From Rhynchopus sp. YZ270_cl-10 (Eukaryota > Euglenozoa > Diplonemea > Diplonemida > Diplonemidae): DNA of 64,000 nt. The translations under genes and the position numbers were made by a program. The stretch spans positions 186,001 through 250,000 of the forward strand of contig OZ037839.1 of the NCBI GenBank assembly GCA_964035575.1. Direction: 5' to 3'. Under the pieces are notes generated by a model. It had not been told where the DNA came from, did no database searches, and saw only the letters and a program-made list of their open reading frames with translations. How positions within the stretch are numbered: position 1 is the stretch's first letter; every line of letters starts with the position of its first letter. Shown piece after piece: positions 10,701 to 20,770 of the stretch.

Positions 10701-13483
10701 GTGGGTGGTGCTTGAGTGGTCGCATCCACACACACGTAGTCGAACTCAAGTCTTGACCACCCGTTGTAGTAAGTACTTCTGAACTGCACAAACGCAGAAC
10801 CGTTCAGCACAACATCCATGGGACTCTCGTAATAGTTGAACCTCTTCTCCAAGGTGAAGTCTGTTCCATTTCCAGAATCGTTCCCTGATGTGTACAGGTC
10901 CAGGTAGGAATTATAGTACAGCTGCAGGTTGGAGAACGAGATGACAACATCCTTGTCACACTCAATGTGCCAGCACTCCGTGTGGTAGCTGTCGTAGTTC
11001 TGAAAGCTCACGTTCCCAGTCACATTGTCCCCCAAGTCGTTGTGCTCCTCACAGACGTAGCTCACACCAGGTGCACGTGTGTCCGGCACATCTGTGGGTG
11101 GTGCTTGAGTGGTCGCATCCACACACACGTAGTCGAACTCAAGTCTTGACCACCCGCTGTACCAAGAGCTTCTGAACTGCACAAATGCGGAACCGTTCAG
11201 CACAACATCCATGGGACTGTCGTAATAGTTGAACCTCTTCGCCAAGGTGAAGTCTGTTCCCTTTCCAGAATCGTTCCCTGATGTGTACAGGTCCAGGTAA
11301 GAATTGGTGTACAGCTGCATGGTGGAGAACGAGATGACAACATCCTTGTCACACTCAATGTGCCAGCACTCTGTGTGGTAGCTGTCGTAGTTCTGAAAGC
11401 TCACGTTCCCAGTCACATTGTCACCCAGGTCGTTGTGCTCCTCACAGACGTAGTTAACACCAGGTGCACGTGTGTCCGGCACATCTGTTGGCGGTGCTTG
11501 AGTGGTCGCATCCACACACACGTAGTTGAGATCAAATCTTGACCCGGTGTAGTAATTGCTTCTGAACTGCACAAATGCCGAACCGTTCAGTACAACATCC
11601 ATGGGACTGTCGTAATAGTTGAACCTCTTCTCCAAGGTGAAGTCTGTTCCATTTCCAGAATCGTTCCCTGATGTGTACAGGTCCAGGTTGGAGCGGTAGG
11701 ACAGATACATGGTGGAGAACGAGATGACAACATCCTTGTCACACTCAATGTGCCAGCACTCCGTGTGGTATGTGTCGTAGTTCTGAAAGCTCACGTTCCC
11801 AGTCTCATTGTCCCCCAGGTCGTTGTGCTCCTCACATACGTAGTTCACACCAGGTGCACGTGTGTCCGGCACATCTGTGGGTGGTGCTTGAGTGGTCGCA
11901 TCCACACACACGTAGTCGAACTCAAGTCTTGACCACCCGTTGTAGTAAGTACTTCTGAATTGCACAAAAGCCGAACCGTTCAGCACAACATCCATGGGAG
12001 TCTCGTAAGCATAATTGTTCAAGATCTTCTCCAAGGTGAAGTCTGTTCCATTTCCAGAATCGTTCCCTGATGAGTACAGGTCCAGGTAGGAATAGGTGTA
12101 CAACTGAATGGTGGAGAACGAGATGACAACATCCTTGTCACACTCAATGTGCCAGCACTCTGTGTGGTAGCTGTCGTAGTTCTGAAAGCTCACGTTCCCA
12201 GTCACATTGTCCCCCAAGTCGTTGTGCTCCTCACAGACGTAGTTCACACCAGGTGCACGTGTGTCCGGCACATCTGTGGGTGGTGCCTGAGTGGGTACCA
12301 CATCCACACACACGTAGTCGAACTCAAGTCTTGACCACCCGTTGTAGTTATTGCTTCTGAACTGCACAAACGCAGAACCGTTCAGCACAACATCCGTAGG
12401 ACTGTCGTAATTGTTGAACCTCTTCGCCAAGGTGAAGTCTGTTCCATTTCCAGAATCGTTCCCTGATGTGTACAGGTCCAGGTAGGAATAGGTGTACAGC
12501 TGCAGGTGAGAGAACGAGATGACAACATCCTTGTCACACTCAATGTGCCAGCACTCCGTGTGGTAGCTGTCGTAGTTCTGAAAGCTCAAGTTCCCAGTCA
12601 CATTGTCCCCCAGGTCGTTGTGCTCCTCACAGACGTAGCTCACACCAGGTGCACGTGTGTTCGGCGCATCAGAAGCGTACGGCACACAGGCAAACGACGA
12701 CGACCATTCACCCTCGCCTGTCTCGTTCGTGCTGTTTGCACCTTGACACTGCAGAAAGCCCTGTGTTGCGTACCCAGGCTCGCACTCCACAGAGCACGCT
12801 TGTCCGACGTAAGAATCATTGCAGTCGTAACCCGGCAGCACGTGGTCAAGCAGGTGTGCAGGAGGCGACGAGCAACGTGTGTTCAGGTCTGCGAAGGCAA
12901 GGTTCCAGTGCACTGAGCTCGACATCGCACAAGGCATGTGTGATTCGTGTGAGTTCCACGTCACAGCGAGTGGTGCTGCACCGCCACTGGGACTGCCGTC
13001 AATCCACACCTCGTGCACACCAACGTTGTCTACCTTCACAATTGCAGCATGCCACGAGGCGAGGGTGTTTCCGGGGTAGCACACCTCAAGAGAATCGTGG
13101 CCAAACCTCATCTCACCGAGACGGGCAGTTGTGCCTGATTGGTAGCATACCACGCTGCTGTTGTTGGGGAAGGCCTGGCGATATGCACCGTCCAGATACA
13201 GGGAGATGTTATTGCAGCTTTGGAAGACGTCCGCAATGTCGTCCACAGTTCTGTTGTCGCTCGTCGCCCTGCAGGACTGAAAGTCGGTTGTGCTGAGGTT
13301 CGCACCGCTCTCTGGGTCCACTACATTGAGCACAGACGTAGTGTCCGTCTCAGTGTACCCGTGATACGTCCCAAACCAGAGGGTGACGTAGCCAGGCTGC
13401 TCCTCTGACTGTGAAGAGCACACCGTCATGATGTGTGCCTCCGTGCTTACACACAGCAGCGCTGCCAAGCATGCGCGCAGCAT
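7754..13483 (-). CDS. Secreted multi-CUB WD40-propeller protein, copy 1
   Basis: An intronless 1909-residue frame. Residues 1-17 (MLRACLAALLCVSTEAH) form a signal peptide. About 18-215 is a Cys-containing globular region, perhaps LamG-like, found only in this copy. About 216-268 has a sushi-like pattern (CSVECEPGYATQGFLQC). From about 273 to 1583 come ten CUB-like units of about 131 residues, each with four Cys (YVCEEH, ECWHIEC, FDYVC), many N-glycosylation sequons and a TTQAPPTDVPDTRAPG linker. The last 320 residues form seven WD40-type blades (for example FSPDNNLVALAGEGGRVVVC and FSPDGTRLATVSRDGTLVVW). No membrane anchor is visible, so secretion is inferred. The start is set by the signal peptide and is shared with the other copies. 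CUB domains usually bind proteins or glycans; the true role is unknown. The combination with an extracellular WD40 propeller is unusual. Confidence 0.9.
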   Translation of the reverse strand: MLRACLAALLCVSTEAHIMTVCSSQSEEQPGYVTLWFGTYHGYTETDTTSVLNVVDPESGANLSTTDFQSCRATSDNRTVDDIADVFQSCNNISLYLDGAYRQAFPNNSSVVCYQSGTTARLGEMRFGHDSLEVCYPGNTLASWHAAIVKVDNVGVHEVWIDGSPSGGAAPLAVTWNSHESHMPCAMSSSVHWNLAFADLNTRCSSPPAHLLDHVLPGYDCNDSYVGQACSVECEPGYATQGFLQCQGANSTNETGEGEWSSSFACVPYASDAPNTRAPGVSYVCEEHNDLGDNVTGNLSFQNYDSYHTECWHIECDKDVVISFSHLQLYTYSYLDLYTSGNDSGNGTDFTLAKRFNNYDSPTDVVLNGSAFVQFRSNNYNGWSRLEFDYVCVDVVPTQAPPTDVPDTRAPGVNYVCEEHNDLGDNVTGNVSFQNYDSYHTECWHIECDKDVVISFSTIQLYTYSYLDLYSSGNDSGNGTDFTLEKILNNYAYETPMDVVLNGSAFVQFRSTYYNGWSRLEFDYVCVDATTQAPPTDVPDTRAPGVNYVCEEHNDLGDNETGNVSFQNYDTYHTECWHIECDKDVVISFSTMYLSYRSNLDLYTSGNDSGNGTDFTLEKRFNYYDSPMDVVLNGSAFVQFRSNYYTGSRFDLNYVCVDATTQAPPTDVPDTRAPGVNYVCEEHNDLGDNVTGNVSFQNYDSYHTECWHIECDKDVVISFSTMQLYTNSYLDLYTSGNDSGKGTDFTLAKRFNYYDSPMDVVLNGSAFVQFRSSWYSGWSRLEFDYVCVDATTQAPPTDVPDTRAPGVSYVCEEHNDLGDNVTGNVSFQNYDSYHTECWHIECDKDVVISFSNLQLYYNSYLDLYTSGNDSGNGTDFTLEKRFNYYESPMDVVLNGSAFVQFRSTYYNGWSRLEFDYVCVDATTQAPPTAAPDTRAPGVSYVCEEHNDLGDNVTGNVSFQNYDTYHTECWHIECDKDVVISFSHLQLYTYSYLDLYTSGNDSGNGTDFTLAKRFNNYDSPMDVVLNGSAFVQFRSTYYYGWSRLEFNYVCVDATTQAPPTDVPDTRAPGVSYVCEEHNDLGDNVTGNVSFQNYDSYHTECWHIECDKDVVISFSHLQLYTYSYLDLYTSGNDSGNGTDFTLAKRFNNYDSPMDVVLNGSAFVQFRSTYYYGRSRLEFDYVCVDATTQAPPTDVPDTRAPGVSYVCEEHNDLGDNVTGNVSFQNYDTYHTECWHIECDKDVVISFSTLQLYTYSYLDLYTSGNNSGNGTDFTLEKRFNNYDGPMDVVLNGSAFVQFRSTYYYGWSRLEFDYVCVDATTQAPPTDVPDTRAPGVSYVCEEHTDLNNATGNASFQISLRPGGYYTRTRCWHIECDKDVVISFSTMNLYSSSYVDVYTSGNDSGNGTDFSLVKRYNYYDSPTDVVVHGSAFVQVRSNYYYAQLRVDFNYACVDATTQAPPSPAPNTRAPGVNYVCEAHNDRTGTGYVNFENYNSSHTECWHIECDYDVVLKFSDIQLYYYSYVSIYSSGTGAGNDTNFNLEHDWSSYTTGLEGVELVVSGSAFVQFRSTYYHGRSYLAFQYECRAPTPPPQEQCGVDTVPQRCGRGTSRACAFEVRHPARLLSVAFSWDGRRVATGSADRFVRVFDARTGVRVGQMGCADGFRVHDIAFSPDNNLVALAGEGGRVVVCDAATGVLEATLVDMSASGSTPVHRVEFTRDGRYVVSGGGQDARTRVFDMLASDRTKASSVINHHARNVGFSVDGAHLATVRGSEVDEVTTVWGLDGTSAVELPSVAARVTALSFSSFGGNALLRGMSDGTILVSQLPGSSIGDGSAVDGVSLSMLSGAVHDSKFSRDGKMIAAVGEGDVMVWSHDGSVLHDLLGHSQAVLPRLDFSPDGTRLATVSRDGTLVVWKL
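8735..12667 (-). repeat. In-frame 393-bp tandem repeat (CUB units)
   Basis: Ten tandem units of about 393 bp encode the CUB-like domains of gene 1. The middle units are almost identical and the units next to the WD40 domain are the most diverged (one with a TDLNN motif, the last with NDRTGTGY). This pattern fits expansion by unequal crossing-over in the centre. Confidence 0.9.
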
Positions 13484-13542
13484 TGTCTTTTGTTGTGTCC
13501 ACAGAATATCTGGTGTTGTGTTGTTGTTGTGTTGTGGGGTTT

Positions 13543-14287
13543 TATGATCGTACTCCTAGTGGTCAAAAGAAATCAAATAAAAGCAGAAGGTGAGAGTGAG
13601 GGAGGAATCTGCTTTAAAGAAAAGGCCTCCGAAACCTTCGCAACTACAGCACTTCAACTACTCAAAAACAACAGCAACGCGGACCGCAAAAGGCGTGGTC
13701 AGAAAGAAGCTATTTTACATAGAGTACAGAGCAAACGGTCTGTGATAACGCAAAAGTAGGTTTTAAAAAAGGGGAAACATTTTTTGTTAAGCGTCAGTAG
13801 TCGACGTCGGCTGGTCTAGGTAAACCTCTTTTGTCCCACCCAAAAAAGAAGTTTTTTTATTTTTCGTTCAAGATGATTATAAGGGGATTTCACAGCTTTT
13901 TGGGGGTTTCAAAAAAGCTTGGAGCAACTCGGTCATGAGGTAAAAAGTTTATTTTACTACATTTGCATGCCCGAAGAGTACTGATCACAGGTTTGCACCG
14001 CAATCGCAATCAAAGTGAAAAAGATAGTCATCAGGGGAAGTCAATCAACAACTCGGAATTGAAGTGCAGCCGTGTCCGTTGCTGCAGCAGTGCCAACATT
14101 TGGACAAGCACCGTAGTCTGCGCGTCTATCGACACCTTCTCCACACACTCACGCGGTCAAGGCTTCTCGAGGAACTGTTGATGTACTTCTCTGACTCGTT
14201 GGTGGGTAACAAAAAATGGGGCAGGGGAAAGAAAGTGGAGTGCGGTGAAAGTGTTGTTAAAACAGAGAAATTGAAACCGCACCCTAC
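13543..14287 (+). repeat. Upstream module R, copy 1 (5' of gene 1)
   Basis: About 740 bp lying 60 bp or more upstream of the gene 1 start and matching the region 5' of the tetraspan gene (about 19580-20530). The core (TTAAGCGTC-GTAGTCGACGTC through CTCACGCGGTCAAGGCTTC) is also found upstream of the two - strand CUB genes (47975-48484 and 53221-54660). A small frame inside it is conserved only because the DNA is. Its constant place 5' of the genes suggests a promoter or leader region; this is inference. Confidence 0.75.
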
Positions 14288-15040
14288 TTTTCCTTTTTAT
14301 GTTTCCCCACCCCCACAAACAATAATAGCTATTTATTCGTCTGAGGAAATATTCACTTTTCCTCACACGAGTGTACCTTTCAGAAACGAGTGGCATTTTA
14401 CCCCACGAGCGAAGCGAGTGGGATAAAGTCAGCCACGAGTTTCTGAAAGGGCACGAGTGGAGGGAAAGTGAATATTTCACCAGAATATATAGTTTTCTCA
14501 ACTGAAGGAAAAGTAGTTTTAAGTAAACCCCGTGGAAGAAATGTGGGATGAATATGCAGAAAAAAAAAGACGATTTTTTGGTGAAAATATTTTTCACAGA
14601 AAATCGAATTTTTCTATTAAGATTGGCTCTGCTCGACACCCAGTAAGGCTACTATGGGCCCCATGGGACATTTTGGCCCGAATACCAGGCCGTATTTTCA
14701 AAAGATTGATAATCCCAGTATATGGTATAGCCCTGTGGTACCAAATTTTTGGCCGAAAAAATGGACCAAAAAATGGCCATGTTGGTCACGGTGACAAAAT
14801 GTGAAGCAGAGATATCAAAATGACCCACTCTCCCACCCAATTTTTTTTTTCGACCCCCCCTCTACTTTTCCTCACACCAAAAAAAGCCTCACACATAGGC
14901 TTTTTTCTACACAAACCCCAGCCAAAAATTATTGCTACTTTTCCAAATTGCGTGAGGAAAAGTGGCTATGTGTGAGGAAAAGTGAATTTATCCTCACACT
15001 TCTTCCACGGGGTTTGCTCAGAGCTACTTTTCCTCAGTTG
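14288..15040. mobile_element. Foldback-type insertion in module R
   Basis: This stretch is absent from the other R copies, which run from CACCCTAC straight into ATAAAAACAATAA, so it is an insertion. It contains two palindromic units: 14341-14483 (about 50-bp arms around a GAGCGAAGCGAG core) and 14497-15040 (inverted ends of about 55 bp including ACCCCGTGGAAGAA). No transposase is present. Confidence 0.7.
14402..14422 (+). repeat. GAGCGAAGCGAG palindrome core
   Basis: CCCAC and GTGGG flank GA-GC-GAA-GC-GA. It can fold as a stem with tandem G-A mismatches, a GC stem and a GAA triloop. The same core lies at 26199-26219 on the other strand inside unrelated arms. Confidence 0.8.
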
Positions 15041-15294
15041 AGAAAAGCAATAAAAACAATAAAGACAAAAGGGAGAGGTTGTGGTGAAACGTACACACCT
15101 CGACCTGTCGGTGAAATGTGGCTCTACTCCAACCCGCTCTGGATTAGAAAAATGGAAAAAGGATGGGAGTAGGGTACGGTGTTCAATTTCCTTTTAGCAT
15201 TGCATGGGATCATATAAAAAAAAGAGCGAATTTGGGAGAAACACTCTTTTCAGACACAGTTACGGTGGAAATAAAGTATGTATATATTAAAACA
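15041..15294 (+). repeat. Dispersed block X, copy 1
   Basis: Nearly identical to 20535-20770 (ACAAAAGGGAGAGGTTGTGG, then CACCTCGACCTGTCGGTGAA, then ATAAAGTAT). It continues module R in both places. No gene seen. Confidence 0.7.
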
Positions 15295-15440
15295 ATAAGA
15301 TAGAAGAGCCAGTATTTATGTCTGAACTACACACACAATTCCAATCATTCGAGCCGAAGACACCCAAACATTTCGGCTTGTATTATTTCCTTACAACCGT
15401 AAGCGTACCGCTTCGTCTGTTGTATACAAAATAATAAAAC
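15295..15440 (+). repeat. Dispersed repeat V, copy
   Basis: Shares CTGAACTACACACACAATT, GCCGAAGACACCCAAACATT and CGTCTGTTGTATACAAA with 17520-17675. Confidence 0.75.
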
Positions 15441-15627
15441 CTACATTCTTGAGGTGTTCTATACGAAATGATTTTCAAATCAATTTTTTTCAGGGGTAAT
15501 TATCATAACACCCACGTTACTAATACCCATTTACGATAATACCCACTGGGTATTATCGTAAACTTTTTGGGTATTATCGTAAACTTTTTGGGTATTAGTA
15601 ACGTGGGTGGATGTAATATTACCCAGG

Positions 15628-15722
15628 TTGGGTAGTACCCAGGTACACAGGCACCCAGGCACCCAGGTACCCAGGTACCCAGGTACCCAGGTGCCCAGGT
15701 ACCCAGGTACCCAGGTCCAGGT
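15628..15722 (+). repeat. CAGGTACC mini-array
   Basis: About ten imperfect 8-bp units (CCCAGGTA), again with a GTAC core. It ends in CAGGTCCAGGTCCAGG. Confidence 0.8.
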
Positions 15723-16179
15723 CCAGGAACAGGAAAAAAGTCGTGAAAGAGCAACCACAGCTCCACATGACAAACACAAAAGTGTCCAGTCACATGGGGC
15801 ATTCATGCACTGAGGAGATAATGATCCAACAATTTACAAGAAAGATTACTTAACCTACTGCTGGAAATTGCCAGGTCGTAGTAACACACAAAGTGTGCCT
15901 CCGTTCGGGAAGACCGGATATTCTAGAGACCAAAAAGGCCTCAAGAATATCTTCCGGTAGTCAAGGTAGAACCGAGTGAACGGCCCAAGACCCCCGTGGA
16001 GAAGTTAAATGTTGTAATGCTATCAGGTAGAAACTGCGAACACTGTCTTACCCTCCTCAATGCATGGTGGAAGATGTCTTACACAACCAATATCCTGTAC
16101 CCAGGTACCCATATTCCCAGACCCACGCAGTACCACGTCGCAGTACTACGCAAAATTTACCACCAGACCCTGTCTTCGT

Positions 16180-16900
16180 GCACCTTAAGTACAACGCCGC
16201 AGACAGGCCAAACATGCGTTGGACTCAGAGGAATGCCCGCTGTGCAGGTATCATGAGAACCAACTCCCAGCAACAAGGGGCGCCTTTTGGCGGGCGTTGT
16301 TGAGGGTGTTTGGGGTGCAAAGTTTTCCACAATTTTGATGCGCGGGTACAGAAGTGTTGTCTTGTTCTTTCATCTCTAGGAATGTAAATGTCAATCGCGT
16401 TTAACTACCACTAGGGCTTGTTCAGTGAACCCACAAGGGGTCGAAGGGGGTTGGTTATCCCATATCTATCAAAGGTTGTGTCGACCAGGCGAAACCACTA
16501 TGTTACGCTGTACGTTGTTAAATCCGAAGAAATAACACTTTAGCAGCCACAGGAAGTTTGCTAAAAAGAGTGCCTCACGCTACACAAACCACCACCCGCG
16601 ATTGACTTAGATGTTATAACAAAGAGAATTCAGAACAAAACAACACCCTGCCCCATACACACTAAATTGTCATGCTTCAAGAACATGCCTGGGCCAAAAT
16701 TACTATGACGAAAAGGCAACAAGACCACCCACAAGGAGTGTGAAATGTGCACTGGTTTTCTGGGGGAACGCAATATTTTCTTGTGTCTAGTCCTCCGCGA
16801 GCAGAGGACAGACTTTCCGGAAGGTTGCCAAAGTCGAATTTCTTGCACTAGCTATGCTCCCTGGGTTAATGGCTATAGCAGTGACTGACTAAATGTTCCC
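16180..16900 (+). repeat. Dispersed family T, copy 1
   Basis: Shared with 31080-31320, 33990-34800 and (inverted) 37740-38545. Marks in order: GACAGGCCAAACA-GCGTTGG, ATGAGAACCAACTCCCA, GTGTTTGGGGT, GTTCTTTC, then GCTATGCTCCCTGGGTTAAT. A reading with RTNSQQ followed by a stop recurs in the copies, so the family may hold the end of a protein I cannot identify. Confidence 0.6.
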
Positions 16901-17409
16901 ACCCAGGTCTTCGTATGTTGAGGTGTAGAATGTCGGAGACGGAGAAGCGCAATCGCTGATGCAGTTCAGATTTCGCGATCCTGTGATGAGTGTAAATGTG
17001 GGTGTAATTAAGTTATGTCGCTTGGAGAAAGATTAATTGTTAATTGTCAAGAAAAATGGTTACCCTGAATTTGAGGATGTAAGACAGGGATGCAAAAAGT
17101 TGTGTAAAAAAAACCCCCCCTCCATATATTTAGTGAAAATTGTATTTTCTCTGGGGTCGATGAAACCATACCTTGTCTGCACATTCACCAGCGTGCGAGC
17201 GCCTCTGATACCTTGCGCGAGTAGCCAGCTAAATCACATCGTACCTGGGTACCTGGGTAATACCCAAAAAGTTTACGATAATACCCAAAACTAATACCCA
17301 AATAGTTTACGATAATACCCAAAAACTTTACGATAATACCCAAAAAGTTTACGATAATACCCAGTGGGTATTATCGTAAATGGGTATTAGTAACGTGGGT
17401 GTTATAGTC

Positions 17410-17680
17410 ATTTTCCCTTTTTTTCAAATGAAAAACGCTAATAACTTTTTGACCCCCTCTGTAAGTGTTGGTTGAATTGGAGTCGGGGAGCACAAGCAAA
17501 GGGCAATGAAAGGAAAACAATGAGTAAAACAATAAGATAGAAGAGCCAGTATTTAAGTCTGAACTACACACACAATTTCAATCATTCGAGCCGAAGACAC
17601 CCAAACATTTCGGCTTGTATTATTTCCTTACAACCGTACGCGTTCCGCTTCGTCTGTTGTATACAAATAAAAATGAACGA
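17410..17680 (+). repeat. Dispersed repeat V, long copy
   Basis: Runs from CAAATGAAAAACGCTAATAA through GTTGAATTGGAGTCGGGGAG to TTGTATACAAAT. An inverted copy lies at 3370-3640. Confidence 0.75.
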
Positions 17681-17689
17681 AGCACAAAA

Positions 17690-18120
17690 ACCAGCGCGTG
17701 TGGAAGAAAAAAGAAAAGGGAAAATATCATTTCTGATTCACAGTGGTGTTTATGTTTTGGGTACGGGGCGGAGAATACAATATGTTCGATAAAAGCAACG
17801 CAAGCTTTTTGTTTTATCTTGTTCAAAAATGCTCGAGAGACTCGTTACTCTTTGCTTGTTGCTCAAAAGGCTGAAAACGGGGAGAGGAAAAATTGAGGTT
17901 GTTTGTTGTTCGCTTCCCCTTTTTTTTCTTCGACTTGATAACGGTAAATACGCAGATTTACGGTTTGAATGTGTTTGCCTGAAGTACAGAAAGTGTTGTG
18001 GAGCACAGGGGGGAAAGAGAGGAGGGAAAACAAGCGGGGAGGTGGATACGCAGAACGCGCGGCTTTTCACGAGGGGTCTCGAGCATTTTGTCAAATACTA
18101 CGTGTTTACTAAATAAAAAT
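17690..18120 (+). repeat. Block Y, copy 1 (3' side of tetraspan A)
   Basis: Repeated at 20995-21445 and, shortened, at 21505-21780. It includes GGGTACGGGGCGGAGAATAC, GCTTGTTGCTCAAAAG and CATTTTGTCAAATACTACGT. No conserved protein. Confidence 0.75.
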
Positions 18121-18187
18121 CACCCCAAAAGCAAAGTATAATGCGGCGGGGTTATTTTTGTTGGAGCTATTTATTGGAAAAAAAAAA

Positions 18188-18600
18188 CTACGATAGACGT
18201 TCTAAGATAGGAGCTGGTGTCATGTAGGGTGGGAGGAGAGGGCAGGCAAAGGCCAGAGGCAGTAAGCTTGCATGTTGTCAGTTCTTCTTGAAACCTTGGT
18301 TGCATGAATGGAGACTGAATTGTTGCCGTAATCAATTGTGTGTCTCTTTTGGAGACCGTGATTGCATCATATGGTCTGTCCACACAGGTCAAAAACAAAG
18401 TTACGCAGAAAAGTCGACAACGATTCCAGAACAAATGCAACACGGTAGTATCATTCATCAACCCTTGGTGTTCAAAAGGAAACAAAAACACACACGCTTG
18501 TCACCTAGTTTTGTGACAATAAATGCCCACCCCCTCCAGAACCCGACCACTAAAAATAGGGGTGCAACAAACATGTGTACAACAACTAGTATAGTATAGT
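18188..18600 (+). repeat. Block S, copy 1
   Basis: Shares long near-identity with 21783-22145, 48722-49052 and 55008-55325 (GGGTGGGAGGAGAGGGCAGG, then GAAACCTTGGTTGCATGAAT). It lies 3' of both tetraspan genes and also 5' of module R near CUB genes 3 and 4, marking the boundary between repeated gene cassettes. Confidence 0.75.
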
Positions 18601-18675
18601 ATTGTGGGGTCGCACAATTACTGTTGACGAACTGTCTTTTTGTTCAACTAACCTTGGGAGAAAAGTCCCGGTGGG

Positions 18676-19323
18676 TCAGATAGTGCCTGATATATTATTT
18701 CTTTCCATTTCATTTCCAAAAACCTCCTCCAGATCGACGGTCTTTAGGACCGGGATTTCTTCGTATTGAGGGTCTTCGGGGTCTGCTGTGCACTGCAAAA
18801 GCAGTGCGTTCACCAAGGCAAGCACCGCACAGGTTGCCACTGCGGGGAGCGCGTAGGAGAGGCGGAAGAGGGTGCTGAGCTGGATCATCTTCCCCTCAGG
18901 GCCACAGGGCTGTGTTTGGATGTAGAGTGTCGACAAGAAGAAGGAGGCCATGATCAGGGAGGCCGAGCATCCCGCAAAGACAAACGACACCATGCCCGCA
19001 TGCTTCGCCGTAGATGCCGCAAGACTCAGAACAACTGCTGCAACTGCTGCACACACCCCAACAAACACCGACATATCTGCCGCCCTTGCCAATGCCAGGT
19101 GCTCATCGCATCCGTTCATCGAAATAAACCCAGCCGGATCCGTCCACGTCCGCCCCAAGCTGTCGTGGTGTACTCCAAGCGCAAATCCTTCCGCAACCTC
19201 CGTCTGATTCTCCTGAGGCAGAAGGAAGGACCGTCCATCCCCATATGCAGCACTCAGCAAAGCTACCACCACCAGACCGGAGAACGATGCTGCGATGAAG
19301 ACAGGGTCAATGGAGGGCGACAT
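18676..19323 (-). CDS. Four-helix membrane protein, copy A
   Basis: A 215-residue protein with four likely membrane helices at about 8-27, 84-104, 110-132 and 155-177. The loop between helices 1 and 2 (28-83) is long, carries an NQT sequon at 39 and a Cys at 72, and is probably outside the cell; the second outer loop holds Cys 140. The C-terminal tail of about 38 residues is acidic and probably cytosolic. Topology resembles tetraspan families such as claudins or amastins, but the claudin W-GLW-C-C signature and the tetraspanin CCG motif are absent, so I give no family. The start is the first Met, just upstream of helix 1. The near-identical copy B lies 3.5 kb away in the same orientation. No intron is visible. 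Confidence 0.8.
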   Translation of the reverse strand: MSPSIDPVFIAASFSGLVVVALLSAAYGDGRSFLLPQENQTEVAEGFALGVHHDSLGRTWTDPAGFISMNGCDEHLALARAADMSVFVGVCAAVAAVVLSLAASTAKHAGMVSFVFAGCSASLIMASFFLSTLYIQTQPCGPEGKMIQLSTLFRLSYALPAVATCAVLALVNALLLQCTADPEDPQYEEIPVLKTVDLEEVFGNEMERNNISGTI

Positions 19324-19383
19324 AGTGTGCAGAAAGGTTTATGAGATGGACCTAAGCCTCTCGCACCTTATCTAGCAAAAGGA

Positions 19384-20530
19384 TTGACTCTGGTTGAAGA
19401 GGGTGATGGAGGGAGAGAAATTGTGTATCATATGGTGGGTTCAGTGGGCCAGCCCTCAAACCACCCACCATCGTATTCCCACTCCTGCCTTACTTCCCCC
19501 GTTCCCACGATCACGACTCTCCTGAGTAAAACGTTGTTGCACGTGTCCTTGCCGTGTACGGTCTGCAATGAAGTGCAATTGATGATCGTACTCTTAGAGG
19601 TCAAAAGAAATCAAACAAAAGCACAAAAGGGGAGAGTGAGGGAGGAATCTGTTTGCATTTGGCACCGATAGTGCGAAAGAGGAGTTTAGCTGGACGAGGT
19701 TTCAGCAGCTGTAGCTAGGGCGCACCTGCCACACACAGGACTACGTCCCACATCACACAGGTGAAGCATGGTCTCAAAAGGAAGATGCTTTGTATCCACC
19801 AGCAGGATGCTCGGATACGGATCTCTGGTGGACCTCGAAGAAAAGAAAAGGCCTCCGAAACCTTCGAAACTACAGCACTTCAACTACTCAAAAAGAACAG
19901 CAACGCGGACCGCAAAAGGCGTGGTCAGAAAGAAGCTTTTTTACATAGAGTACAGAGCAAACGGTCTGTGATAACGCAAAAGTAGGTTTTTAAAAAGGAG
20001 AAACATTCTTTGTTAAGCGTCGGTAGTCGACGTCGGCTGGTCTAGGTAAACCTCTTTTGTCCCACCCAAAAAAGAAGTTTCTATTCTTATTTTTCGTTCA
20101 AAATGGTTATAAGGGGATTTCGAAGCTTTTTGGGGTTTTCAAAAAAGCTTGGAGCAACTCGGTCATCATTAGACTCATGAGGTAAAAAGTTTATTTTACT
20201 ACATTTGCATGCCCGAAGAGTACTGATCACAGGTTTGCACCGCAATCGCAATCAAAGTGAAAAAGATAGTCATCAGGGGAAGTCAATCAACAACTCGGAA
20301 TTGAAGTGCAGCCGTGTCCGTTGCTGCAGCAGTGCCAACATTTGGACAAGCACCGTAGTCTGCGCGTCTATCGACACCTTCTCCACACACTCACGCGGTC
20401 AAGGCTTCTCGAGGAACTGTTGATGTACTTCTCTGACTCGTTGGTGGGTAACAAAAAATGGGGCAGGGGAAAGAAAGTGGAGTGCGGTGAAAGTGTTGTT
20501 AAAACAGAGAAATTGAAACCTCACCCTACC
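19384..20530 (+). repeat. 5' flank of tetraspan A including upstream module R, copy 2
   Basis: 19384-19960 is nearly identical to 22960-23520 upstream of tetraspan B. From 19985 it is the R core, matching 13760-14275, 47975-48484 and 53221-54660. It probably includes the promoter; no specific motif was identified. Confidence 0.75.
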
Positions 20531-20534
20531 CATT

Positions 20535-20770
20535 ATAAAAACAATAACGACAAAAGGGAGAGGTTGTGGTGAAACGTGCACACCTCGACCTGTCGGTGAA
20601 ATGTGGCTCTACTCCAACCCGCCCCGGATTAGAAAAATGGAAAAAGGATGGGAGTAGGGTACGGTGTTCAATTTCCTTTTAGCATTGCATGGGATCATAT
20701 AAAAAAAAGAGCGAATTTGGGGGAAACACTCTTTTCAGACACAGTTACGGTGGAAATAAAGTATACGGGG
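20535..20770 (+). repeat. Dispersed block X, copy 2
   Basis: Near-identical to 15041-15294. A shorter piece (AACACTCTTTTCAGACACAG) follows the R copies at 48490 and 54660. From 20770 to 20995 I see no gene. Confidence 0.7.

Larger units (their letters stand above)
15505..17405. mobile_element. 1.9-kb element with about 100-bp inverted ends
   Basis: The left end (15505-15600) begins ATAACACCCACGTTACTAAT, followed by repeats of GGGTATTATCGTAAAC. The right end (about 17255-17405) is the inverse, with one or two extra copies of the 16-bp repeat. It splits two stretches of repeat V. The interior holds a CAGGTACC mini-array (about 15628-15722) and one copy of dispersed family T (16180-16900). No transposase recognised. 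Confidence 0.65.

Noticed and set aside
8735-12667. Plus-strand frames of 60-73 residues repeated every 393 bp
   Set aside because: Antisense shadows of the CUB units.
13963-14181. A 72-residue frame conserved in the R copies
   Set aside because: Conserved because the DNA is conserved; copy 4 has a deletion in it, and there is no protein-like domain.
18676-19323. Claudin or tetraspanin identity
   Set aside because: The topology fits, but the W-GLW-C-C and CCG signatures are missing.
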